A model generated the notes under the pieces. It was not told the origin of the DNA. It did no database searches and saw only the letters and a program-made list of their open reading frames with translations. A DNA stretch of 21,782 bases. Source: Clostridiales bacterium. GTDB lineage: Bacteria; Bacillota; Clostridia; Lachnospirales; Lachnospiraceae. Both the position numbers and the translations under genes were made by a program. The stretch covers positions 1 to 21,782 of the forward strand of contig JAAZDA010000078.1 of the NCBI GenBank assembly GCA_012512995.1, given 5' to 3'. This document shows positions 15,895 to 21,782 of the stretch, piece after piece (positions within the stretch are counted from its first letter, which is position 1; each line of letters starts with the position of its first letter).

Positions 15895-16732
15895 CTTCGT
15901 TTGCTCCAAGGTAGGCGTCTATGACGCATTTATTGTTCTGCACGGCCGCTGGTGTCCCCGAGGCGATGAGTTCGCCGAAGTTGAGGACATAGATCCTGTC
16001 GGCTATCGACATGACGAGGTCCATGTGGTGCTCGATCATGAGCACTGACAGATGGAAGTGATTCTTGATCTCAACGATGAAATGAGAGAGCTCAAGTGTT
16101 TCCTGCGGATTCATGCCGGCCGCTGGTTCATCGAGGAGAAGGAGAGAAGGCTTCGTCGCAAGTGCTCTTGCGATCTCGAGTCTTCGCTGCTGTCCGTAAG
16201 GCAGAGATGAAGCCTGGTCTTCAAGCATATTGCCGAGACCGACCATCTCAAGAATATCAATGGAATCCTGGCGGAGCTTCGCCTCCTCAGCGCCGTTCAT
16301 GTGCAGCATGTCGCTGAAATATCCGGCCTTGAGGTGCATATGCATCGCTATCATTACATTCTCGAGGACAGAGAGATCCTTGAAAAGCCTGATGTTCTGG
16401 AAAGTCCTCGCGATGCCGAGAGATGTTATGACATCAGGTGTTTTGACGATCCGCTTCGTGTATTTGTCGGCGTTGATGCCGCCGTAAGTTTTGCGCATTT
16501 TGAAGCCTGGGTGGTTCTCCAGAATGGTCTCGCCTTTGTATGAGACACTCCCGTTCGTTGCTTCGTAGACTCCCGTGACGACATTGAAAACGGTGGTCTT
16601 GCCGGCGCCGTTCGGGCCGATAAGCGCGACGATCTCGCCCTGACCGACGTCGAGCGAAAGATTGTTGACGGCGACAACGCCGCCGAACTGCATCGTAATA
16701 TCAGAAAGAGTCAGAACATTTTCGTTCGTCAT
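15887..16732 (-). CDS. livG: LivG-type branched-chain amino acid ABC ATPase
   Basis: ATP-hydrolysing subunit of the LivJHMGF importer, 281 residues and complete. Walker A is GPNGAGKTT (39-47), the Q-loop is at Gln112 in RTFQNIRLF, the signature is LPYGQQRR (177-184), Walker B is LLLLDEPAAGM (197-207) and the H-loop is His235 in MIEHHMD. The modest insertion after strand two (about residues 70-100, KMRKTYGGINADKYTKR) is seen in clostridial LivG proteins. The start overlaps the livM stop by four bases. It would normally pair with LivF, whose gene next door is damaged, so this subunit may act as a homodimer or with another partner. Confidence 0.96.
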   Translation of the reverse strand: MTNENVLTLSDITMQFGGVVAVNNLSLDVGQGEIVALIGPNGAGKTTVFNVVTGVYEATNGSVSYKGETILENHPGFKMRKTYGGINADKYTKRIVKTPDVITSLGIARTFQNIRLFKDLSVLENVMIAMHMHLKAGYFSDMLHMNGAEEAKLRQDSIDILEMVGLGNMLEDQASSLPYGQQRRLEIARALATKPSLLLLDEPAAGMNPQETLELSHFIVEIKNHFHLSVLMIEHHMDLVMSIADRIYVLNFGELIASGTPAAVQNNKCVIDAYLGANEDA

Positions 16733-18165
16733 GCCTTTTCGCCTCCTTCTTTGTCTGCGTTACGACGCTTCATGAAGAACGCGGTGACGCTGTCCCAGTT
16801 GAGTTCGCGGCTGCCCATGATGCCGCGCCTGTAGAAGAGCACGATTATCATGATGATGAGCGAGAAGACGACAAGTCTGAAACCGCTGCGAAGGAGCGGG
16901 ACATTCATTGACGGTGAAACAAGGTAATTTATCAGCGCCGCGATTACAATAAATGCGACAGCGGCTGCGATTATGGCAATCCGTCGGAAGTCTTTCTTCT
17001 CTTTGCCGCGGTTCTTAACTATCACAAGTGCGGCAAGTAGTGCGACGATGGCAACTGCGAAGATGACAAAACCAGTTTTGGTGCCGGCGTCTGCGAAGAC
17101 CATCTCTGTGTCGAGGAAGCGGAGCCACCATTCTGACGCCGCAACGAAGAGAAATGCGCCGAGGATGGAACCGGTGACTGATCCGATGCCTCCGATGACG
17201 ACGATGAGAAGGATTTCATATGTCATCGAGGATTTAAATGCATTAGCCTGAATCGTCGTCTGGAACATGGCCAGCATTGCGCCTCCGATGCCGGCGAAGA
17301 AGGAGCTTGTGCAGAATGCGAGCATCTTATGTTTTGCCAGATTGATGCCCATGGCTTCAGCCGCGACTTCGTCATCGCGGATAGCTTTAAATGAGCGGCC
17401 GTATGACGAGTGGATGAGCATGACTATGAGCGAGATGCAGATCGCTGCAATTATCATCGGCAGCAGCGTCGAGAAGAAGGGAATGTGCGCTGCAACAAAG
17501 GGACTGCCGGCAGCCCAGCCAGCCACAATGGAATCGAAGGATGGAAATTTGCGTAGCATGTTCGATCCGTTCGTGAGACCGCCAATAGTGTTCCACTGGA
17601 AGAGCGCACGGATTATTTCGGCAAAGCCGAGAGTCGCGATCGCGAGGTAGTCGCCCTTGAGCCTCAGTACCGGGAGACCAATGAGGAACGCGAAGAGTGC
17701 CGCGAAAACACCTGCGAGGATCAGGGCTATGAGGACGCCGAAGAATATTCCGACGCCTGCGTTGCCGCCGAAGATCCCGGCGAAAACTTCCTGAAGTGAG
17801 AACTTTACGATCCCGCCGTCAAAATACTGGTAGACCGATGCGCGGTCGCCCGATGGAATCATCAGGATTCCGTAAGTGTAGGCTCCGATCAACATGAATC
17901 CGGCCTGGCCCAGAGAGAAGAGTCCGGTGAAGCCGTTCAGCAGATTCATGGAAACTGCGACGACTGCGTAGACGGCTGTTTTCTTCAGGACTACGAAGAT
18001 CATCGATGAGCTGTCTAGCACTGAGTCGAGAAGAAAGAGCACTGCGAGACAGATGACAATGACTATGAGATCCGCGACTATCTGTGTTTTGCGATCGTGG
18101 CGTTCTAGTTTGTTTTGAAACGATTTGGGTGAAGCCCCTTGTTTGTTACTAACTTTTGCAACCAT
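16729..18165 (-). CDS. livM: LivM-type branched-chain amino acid ABC permease
   Basis: Inner-membrane permease of the amino acid importer, about 478 residues, longer than the ~350-420 of many LivM proteins. The N-terminal ~30 residues are basic and polar; the core of about ten helices follows, with the ATPase-contact loop YGRSFKAIRDDEVAAEAMGINL. Extra length comes from a second hydrophobic block at the C-terminus (helices near RRIAIIAAAVAFIVIAALI and FRLVVFSLIIMIIVLFYRRG) ending in a charged tail. ATG18165 is chosen over 18204 because GAGGAAGG stands just before it and the longer version lacks a site. It follows livH by 71 bases and overlaps livG. Confidence 0.94.
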   Translation of the reverse strand: MVAKVSNKQGASPKSFQNKLERHDRKTQIVADLIVIVICLAVLFLLDSVLDSSSMIFVVLKKTAVYAVVAVSMNLLNGFTGLFSLGQAGFMLIGAYTYGILMIPSGDRASVYQYFDGGIVKFSLQEVFAGIFGGNAGVGIFFGVLIALILAGVFAALFAFLIGLPVLRLKGDYLAIATLGFAEIIRALFQWNTIGGLTNGSNMLRKFPSFDSIVAGWAAGSPFVAAHIPFFSTLLPMIIAAICISLIVMLIHSSYGRSFKAIRDDEVAAEAMGINLAKHKMLAFCTSSFFAGIGGAMLAMFQTTIQANAFKSSMTYEILLIVVIGGIGSVTGSILGAFLFVAASEWWLRFLDTEMVFADAGTKTGFVIFAVAIVALLAALVIVKNRGKEKKDFRRIAIIAAAVAFIVIAALINYLVSPSMNVPLLRSGFRLVVFSLIIMIIVLFYRRGIMGSRELNWDSVTAFFMKRRNADKEGGEKA

Positions 18166-18196
18166 ACTGCCTTCCTCATAAATACATTCATTTAGT

Positions 18197-18212
18197 AACC
18201 GCACTGGCGGTT
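18197..18212 (-). promoter_or_regulatory. Small hairpin between livH and livM
   Basis: AACCGC and GCGGTT (6 bp) around a 4-base loop in the 71-base livH-livM gap. There is no U-run in the operon's direction. It may only be mRNA structure. Confidence 0.35.
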
Positions 18213-18236
18213 TTATTTCTTATTACAGGAATCAGG

Positions 18237-19160
18237 TCATACCTTGTCTGTCTGCTTCTCGCCGAAGAGTCCTGTGGGCTTGAGGATGAGGATCACTATC
18301 AGCAAAACAAATGTGAAGGCATCAGAGAATGTCGCGAATCCGAACTGCTGGCTTGTGATGCCGTTGACCATGAGGACAGAGTCGAGGCCTTTTATCAGGT
18401 TTTCACAGATGCCGATTATAAAGGCGCCGACGACAGCTCCGGGGATTGATCCAATACCGCCGAAAACAGCAGCGACAAAGGCCTTGAGGCCTGGCATTGC
18501 GCCGGACGTCGGAACGACTCCTGTGTAGTTCGTGAAGTAGAGAAGACTGCCGATAGCTGCGAGGAACGATCCTATGATGAAGGTGACGGAGATGACTCTG
18601 TCGATGTCGATGCCCATGAGCTGCGCAGTGTCAAAATCTCTTGAAACGGCGCGCATAGCCATGCCGAACTTCGTATGTTTTAACAGAAGGATCAGTGCCA
18701 CGACGAGCACTATTGTAAGGATAGGGGTGATGATCGTCACACGTTTTGTAACAGCGCCGCCGATCGTTATTGAGTCTGAGATCCACGGGATGCCGGGATA
18801 GTTCTGGTTGAGACCGCCCGTGACATAAAGGGCGAGATTCTCAAGAAGATAGCTCACGCCGATCGCGGAGATCATGATCGACATTCGGGGAGCCGTGCGG
18901 AGCGGCTTGTATGCAGCACGTTCGATGGCGTAGCCCAGGAGTACCGTGAAAATGATCATCAGCGGAATCGAATAATACATAGGCATCGAGGCTGAGAAGT
19001 AGATCATCATAAGCCCCGCTACCATGAAGACATCGCCGTGCGCAAAGTTGATAAGGCGCAGGATGCCGTATACCATTGTGTATCCGATAGCAATCAGCGC
19101 ATACTGACCGCCGACGGAAATGCCGGACAAAATGTACGGCAGAACAACACTCCAATCCAT
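18237..19160 (-). CDS. livH: LivH-type branched-chain amino acid ABC permease
   Basis: First permease of the Liv importer, 307 residues from the chosen start, normal for the family, with about eight helices. Family hallmarks include LSGISVGGQYALIAIGYTMV, the LINFAHGDVFM segment, the ATPase-contact loop AVSRDFDTAQLMGIDIDRVI, and the GGIGSIPGAVVGAFIIGICE block. ATG19160 (MDWSVVLPYI) is chosen over the ORF's far start at 19217 because the family begins here and AGAGGT lies ten bases upstream. It is separated from livJ by about 100 bases that contain a strong hairpin. Confidence 0.95.
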   Translation of the reverse strand: MDWSVVLPYILSGISVGGQYALIAIGYTMVYGILRLINFAHGDVFMVAGLMMIYFSASMPMYYSIPLMIIFTVLLGYAIERAAYKPLRTAPRMSIMISAIGVSYLLENLALYVTGGLNQNYPGIPWISDSITIGGAVTKRVTIITPILTIVLVVALILLLKHTKFGMAMRAVSRDFDTAQLMGIDIDRVISVTFIIGSFLAAIGSLLYFTNYTGVVPTSGAMPGLKAFVAAVFGGIGSIPGAVVGAFIIGICENLIKGLDSVLMVNGITSQQFGFATFSDAFTFVLLIVILILKPTGLFGEKQTDKV

Positions 19161-19189
19161 AATCGCTGTAACCTCTATTCGCCAGAATA

Positions 19190-19237
19190 TCCGGACCGGG
19201 CTGTGTGACAGAATCACTCAGCTGATGCCGGCCCGGA
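19190..19237 (-). promoter_or_regulatory. Strong stem-loop between livJ and livH
   Basis: A long interrupted stem: TCCGGACCGG (19190-19199) pairs with CCGGCCCGGA (19228-19237) with one wobble. Inner pairs GCTG/CAGC and GTGA/TCAC follow, around the loop 19209-19213. No U-run follows on the livH side. The position after the binding-protein gene suggests a 3' stabiliser or partial terminator that keeps LivJ above the permeases. Confidence 0.7.
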
Positions 19238-19261
19238 ATTATAAATCATACCAGGTATTGC

Positions 19262-20569
19262 TTATTTGGCTTTCTGTTCAGCCACGAAGTCCCAGGTGCC
19301 TGTCTCGGTGTTGGCTTTCTTGACATATGCTGTGTCACGGACTGCATCGCCGTTTGTCTGGTCGAATTCGATGTGGCCTGAAACGCCGTCATATGTTGTC
19401 TTCCAGAGTGCATCGTTTACAGCCTTGGGATCTGTGCTGCCTGCATTTTTTAATGCTTCGAGTGCCACGTAATAAGCGTCGTAACCCATTGCGCTGACTG
19501 CTGCAATCATGTCGTTGCCGCCGTTGTTCTGGAGTGCTGTTGCGTCGCCGTCGATGTAAGCTTTCAGGCCTTCATCAAAATCTTTGTTGCCGCCTTCCTG
19601 ATAGAAGGTCGTAACGTAGATGTCGATGTTCTTGCCTGTTGCAGCTTCCGTGATGACGTTGGAATCCCATGTGTCGCCAGCCATCAGCGGTACGGTCACG
19701 CCCTGTGATGATGCCTGCTCAATGATGAGCGCTGCTGCCTCAGTTGAGACGGGGCTGAAGATCACGTCTGCATTTGCGTTCTTTGCATTTGTAATATAGG
19801 AAGTGAAGTCCGAGTTTCCTTCAGGGAATGTCTCGAAAACAACTGTTCCGCCGAGCGCTTCGAAGGCCTTCTGGAAGTAGTTGCAAAGACCAACTGAGTA
19901 GTCGTCGCCGAGTTTGGCAAGGCAGTAAGCTGTCTTAGCCTTGAAATTGTCGACTGCGAAGTTCGCAAGTATTGTGCCCTGGAAAGGATCGAGGAAGCAG
20001 ATCCTGAAGTAGTTAGTGTTGCCCTCGGTTACCTGGGGATTCGTGCATGTTACGCCGATTGCAGGGATGCCTGCGTTTGCAAAGGTTTCCTGCGCTGCAA
20101 TTGAAACGCCTGAGCCGTATGAACCGAGGACTACTGAAACGCCTGAGCTTACGAGCGTCGATGCCGCTGAAACTGCTTTGTCCGTAGATGACTGGTTATC
20201 AGCGAAAACAAGTTCAACATTATATGTTTTGCCGCCTATATCGACTGTGGGAGTCTTGCTGTTGGCGTACTGCATGCCGAGCATTTCCTGCTTGCCGCCG
20301 GCGCCGTTGTCGCCAGATGCGGGTTCGTAAACACCGATCTTGACTGTGTCGCCTGATGTAGCTGCTGTAGATGTTGCCGCTGCTGCGTCACCTGACGCTG
20401 CTGTAGATGTTGCTGTCGCGTCGCTTGACGCTGCTGTAGATGCCGAGCTTGTTGCTGCGGTCGCGGATGTGTCCCCGTTTGCTGTTGCAACGCCGCAGCC
20501 CGTGATCAGACTTGCTGCCATAACGGCCGCAAGACCAAGAGACAGATATTTCTTAAGATTCCTTTTCAT
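19262..20569 (-). CDS. livJ: LivJ/LivK-type amino acid-binding lipoprotein
   Basis: Extracellular binding protein of the branched-chain amino acid importer, 435 residues. It has a lipoprotein signal with lipobox ITGC (Cys25 lipidated), a Thr/Ser/Ala/Asp low-complexity linker at about residues 30-75, then the periplasmic-binding type 6 fold starting at VKIGVYEPASGDNGAGG. Typical landmarks are VVLGSYGSGVSIAAQETFAN, NYFRICFLDPFQGTILANFA and MGYDAYYVALEALKNAGSTD. ATG20569 is chosen because GGAGGG lies six bases upstream and the signal peptide begins there; the open frame continues upstream to 20689 through the leader hairpin, which is unlikely to be coding. It is first in the operon, with its own promoter. 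Amino acid specificity is inferred from the family. Confidence 0.95.
   Translation of the reverse strand: MKRNLKKYLSLGLAAVMAASLITGCGVATANGDTSATAATSSASTAASSDATATSTAASGDAAAATSTAATSGDTVKIGVYEPASGDNGAGGKQEMLGMQYANSKTPTVDIGGKTYNVELVFADNQSSTDKAVSAASTLVSSGVSVVLGSYGSGVSIAAQETFANAGIPAIGVTCTNPQVTEGNTNYFRICFLDPFQGTILANFAVDNFKAKTAYCLAKLGDDYSVGLCNYFQKAFEALGGTVVFETFPEGNSDFTSYITNAKNANADVIFSPVSTEAAALIIEQASSQGVTVPLMAGDTWDSNVITEAATGKNIDIYVTTFYQEGGNKDFDEGLKAYIDGDATALQNNGGNDMIAAVSAMGYDAYYVALEALKNAGSTDPKAVNDALWKTTYDGVSGHIEFDQTNGDAVRDTAYVKKANTETGTWDFVAEQKAK
20349..20445 (-). repeat. Imperfect tandem repeats coding the LivJ linker
   Basis: GCTGCTGTAGATG on the + strand starts at 20361, 20397 and 20430, giving units of 36 and 33 bases that code STAAS-type repeats on the minus strand. 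The block forms the flexible tether between lipid anchor and binding domain. In-frame unit changes would vary the linker length. Confidence 0.65.
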
Positions 20570-20599
20570 GTGATTCCCTCCTCCGAAACTGTATTTTAT

Positions 20600-20654
20600 A
20601 AAAAAATAGTTTGGCGAGGTCTGTCCGCGCCCTGCGGACGAATGTTCGCCAAAC
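20600..20654 (-). terminator. Terminator-like hairpin in the livJ leader
   Basis: On the minus strand GTTTGGCGA (20654-20646) pairs with TCGCCAAAC (20617-20609), with an inner GTCCGC/GCGGAC stem, followed after two bases by seven Ts (20606-20600). This is the form of an intrinsic terminator. It stands between the promoter and the ribosome site of livJ, so it is a candidate attenuator or 5'-end stabiliser, not an operon end. Confidence 0.75.
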
Positions 20655-20660
20655 AAGTAG

Positions 20661-20689
20661 ATTATGACCGCTGAGGTCATAAATATCAA
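20661..20689 (-). promoter_or_regulatory. Predicted sigma-A promoter of the liv operon with palindromic operator
   Basis: On the minus strand TTGATA (20689-20684) and CATAAT (20666-20661) are separated by 17 bases, each one mismatch from consensus. The palindrome TTATGACC-N5-GGTCATAA (20662-20682) covers the spacer and most of the -10, the classical place for a repressor site. The predicted start of transcription is near 20653-20655. The regulator is not identified. Confidence 0.65.
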
Positions 20690-20749
20690 TAGTAAATTTG
20701 AAAATTGCGGAAAAAGTTATAGTCAGTCAGCCATGCTTACCGGGACAAT

Positions 20750-20873
20750 CTCCTTACAGACATCGCACCAGCCGACAAACTCCTTACAGACATCGCACCA
20801 GCCAACAGACCCTGAAGATATTACTCACCGTTGACAGATGTACTCCCTTTACAGACGTCGCACCAGCCAACAG
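20750..20873 (-). repeat. Repeats of the DNA coding the YbaK C-terminus
   Basis: Two nearly identical adjacent 30-bp units (20750-20779 and 20780-20809) match the last coding part of the neighbouring deacylase gene (about 20843-20873, coding GWCDVCK). Read in their own phase the extra units would code VGWCDVCKEF and VGWCDVCKEI, then PVSMAD and a stop. They lie after the gene's TAA and in a different frame from it, so they are not translated as part of the protein. Confidence 0.8.
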
Positions 20874-21306
20874 TATTACTGGCTTTCGCAAGCTCATCAA
20901 GAGTCAGAGATACTGAGACATATTCTGAACCGCCCGCAGGATGTACGACATCAAAGCGCTTCATTGATACGTCAAGCCATACAGGAACGCCTTCCTTGAC
21001 AGCGAACGGGCATACACCGCCAGGTTCATGGCCTATAAGTTCATTCACCTGATCGCGCTGGATCATCGAAGCCTTTGTGTGGAACTGTGCCTTGAACTTG
21101 GAATTGTTGACACGCACATCGCCGGCCATAACGATAAGGATAGGCTTGCCATCTACGATGAATGACATTGTCTTTGCAATCTGCCCCTCACTGCAGCCGA
21201 CCTGCTGTGCCGCATGCTCCACGGTATCAATTGTTTCATTATGAACAGTGATGTGATCCTCGAGCCCTTTAGTCCTGAGATACTCCCTTACACGTTCTGC
21301 TGACAT
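20821..21306 (-). CDS. YbaK/EbsC-family aminoacyl-tRNA deacylase
   Basis: Cytoplasmic trans-editing enzyme of the YbaK/ProX superfamily, which hydrolyses misacylated tRNA such as Cys-tRNA(Pro). It has 161 residues, normal length. Family features are AAQQVGCSEGQIAKTMSFIV (with the conserved Lys), GKPILIVMAGDVRVNNSKFK, and GGVCPFAVKEGVPVWLD, whose GGVCPF matches the GGxxPF-type motif. Clostridial relatives end near a WVDVCK sequence; here GWCDVCK is followed by GSTSVNGE, an apparently replaced tail. ATG21306 is chosen over 21345 because AGGAAGG lies six bases upstream and the family starts at SAERVREYL. It is oriented with the liv operon but separated from it by the liv promoter. tRNA specificity cannot be told. 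Confidence 0.92.
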   Translation of the reverse strand: MSAERVREYLRTKGLEDHITVHNETIDTVEHAAQQVGCSEGQIAKTMSFIVDGKPILIVMAGDVRVNNSKFKAQFHTKASMIQRDQVNELIGHEPGGVCPFAVKEGVPVWLDVSMKRFDVVHPAGGSEYVSVSLTLDELAKASNTVGWCDVCKGSTSVNGE

Positions 21307-21384
21307 AATTTGCCTTCCTGCCTGAGTCTCTTTGCGAAGGCGCACGCCAGAAAATCCGCGTATGCGTTTTTTTGGCTGTGATAC

Positions 21385-21434
21385 TCAGGTTTGTGCATAG
21401 ATGCGGCAGCTTTACCGCCGCATTACAAACCTGA
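21385..21434. repeat. Hairpin 1 upstream of the deacylase gene
   Basis: Arms TCAGGTTTGT (21385-21394) and ACAAACCTGA (21425-21434) pair perfectly over 10 bases, with an inner ATGCGGC/GCCGCAT stem (21401-21407 with 21417-21423). The last base is shared with the next hairpin. Confidence 0.75.
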
Positions 21435-21473
21435 AGATTGAAAGATTATGCATCCGCATAATCTTTCAATCTT
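21434..21473. repeat. Hairpin 2 upstream of the deacylase gene (18-bp perfect stem)
   Basis: Arms AAGATTGAAAGATTATGC (21434-21451) and GCATAATCTTTCAATCTT (21456-21473) are perfect inverted copies around a 4-base loop. It abuts hairpin 1 and ends at the 17-bp repeat. Neither strand shows a U-run directly after it. Confidence 0.8.
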
Positions 21474-21488
21474 GCCTTCCTGCCTGAG

Positions 21489-21782
21489 CTATTTTACTAC
21501 CCCGTATTATTATGCAAGATTTTAATAATAATAATCCTGGAAGGCGGTGGATGCAAGTATAATACATTGATTTTTGTCACGATTTTGGCCACTACCTTAC
21601 CAGACAAACTTGGCACTTCACAGGTTTCGGTATTGCGATAGTGATTTCTACTAATGGATTATTTGCCGATTCAGAGATCCTGATACTGTTCACAGGCTTT
21701 TATGTCCTGAAAGGTTCTACTGTATGGCTTGAATTAACGTTTTACCTGTGAAACCCGAGAGTCATCAACATTCGCGGGTAAG
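21489..21782. other. Terminal stretch without recognised gene
   Basis: About 290 bases with no open frame of useful length and no tRNA or known RNA that I recognise. It contains a 9-bp inverted pair TTCACAGGT (21617-21625) and ACCTGTGAA (21744-21752), a further TTCACAGG at 21689-21696, and an isolated TATAAT near 21560 on the + strand. A short frame open to the window edge on the minus strand ends near 21735 and could be the tail of an upstream gene, but 15 codons are too few to judge. Confidence 0.4.

Larger units (their letters stand above)
21310..21488. repeat. 17-bp direct repeat framing a hairpin block upstream of the deacylase gene
   Basis: TTGCCTTCCTGCCTGAG occurs at 21310-21326 and again, identical, at 21472-21488. 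The downstream copy (on the minus strand) supplies the ribosome-binding site of the deacylase gene. The 145 bases between the copies contain two perfect hairpins. The arrangement looks like an insertion flanked by a target duplication or a leader duplication; no transposase is present. Confidence 0.6.

Noticed and set aside
15418..20569. Recent horizontal transfer of the liv operon because its codons look more GC-rich than the glycan operon
   Set aside because: The difference is mild by eye and fits highly expressed housekeeping transport genes; no mobile-element ends frame the operon.
20690..20706. Possible CodY box just upstream of the liv -35
   Set aside because: Both strands give only about 9 of 15 matches to AATTTTCWGAAAATT; AT-rich DNA gives this by chance.
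21412..21459. 15-codon upstream open frame (MRMHNLSIFRFVMRR) on the minus strand within the hairpins
   Set aside because: The nearest AGGAAGG is about 15 bases away and the frame lies wholly in perfect inverted repeats, so its codons are dictated by structure.

Overview
The window looks like a chromosomal piece of a Gram-positive Clostridia genome, most like a gut or rumen Lachnospiraceae. The grounds are lipoprotein signal peptides on both solute-binding proteins, GGAGG-type ribosome sites, a carbohydrate ABC importer without its own ATPase, and a YbaK-type deacylase with clostridial sequence character. The family assignment is inference from sequence style, not from a marker gene.

Region 1 (2-14030, + strand) is a tightly packed glycan-utilisation operon. 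Its genes are: a 5'-truncated large glycoside hydrolase; a sugar-binding lipoprotein; two ABC permeases; a GH78 alpha-L-rhamnosidase; a DUF5722-like putative TIM-barrel glycosidase; a MATE-family transporter; and an alpha/beta-hydrolase esterase. Most junctions overlap or are a few bases long. A likely reading is import of a rhamnose-containing, possibly acylated plant oligosaccharide (rhamnogalacturonan fragments or plant glycosides) followed by intracellular de-esterification and hydrolysis. The first permease is unusual: about 300 residues forming an apparent seven-bladed extracytoplasmic beta-propeller are inserted before the MalF-type core. A 12-bp hairpin follows the binding-protein gene.

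Region 2 (14031-15417) holds a short spacer with GAAAAAGT repeated three times at exact 33-bp spacing, then an AAA_14/DUF4143 ATPase gene broken by an internal deletion and frameshift. A nested hairpin lies between it and the convergent liv operon.

Region 3 (15418-20700, - strand) is a branched-chain amino acid ABC operon, livJ-livH-livM-livG-livF. It has a recognisable sigma-A promoter with a palindrome in the spacer, and a terminator-like hairpin that starts at the predicted +1. LivF has an in-frame deletion of roughly 75 residues that removes the Q-loop and helical subdomain, so the last ATPase is probably defective unless the deletion is an assembly artefact.

Region 4 (20701-21782, - strand) contains a YbaK/EbsC-type aminoacyl-tRNA deacylase gene. 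The DNA coding its C-terminal tail is repeated twice more just downstream. Its leader carries two abutting perfect hairpins framed by a 17-bp direct repeat that duplicates the ribosome-binding region. The last ~290 bp show no convincing gene.
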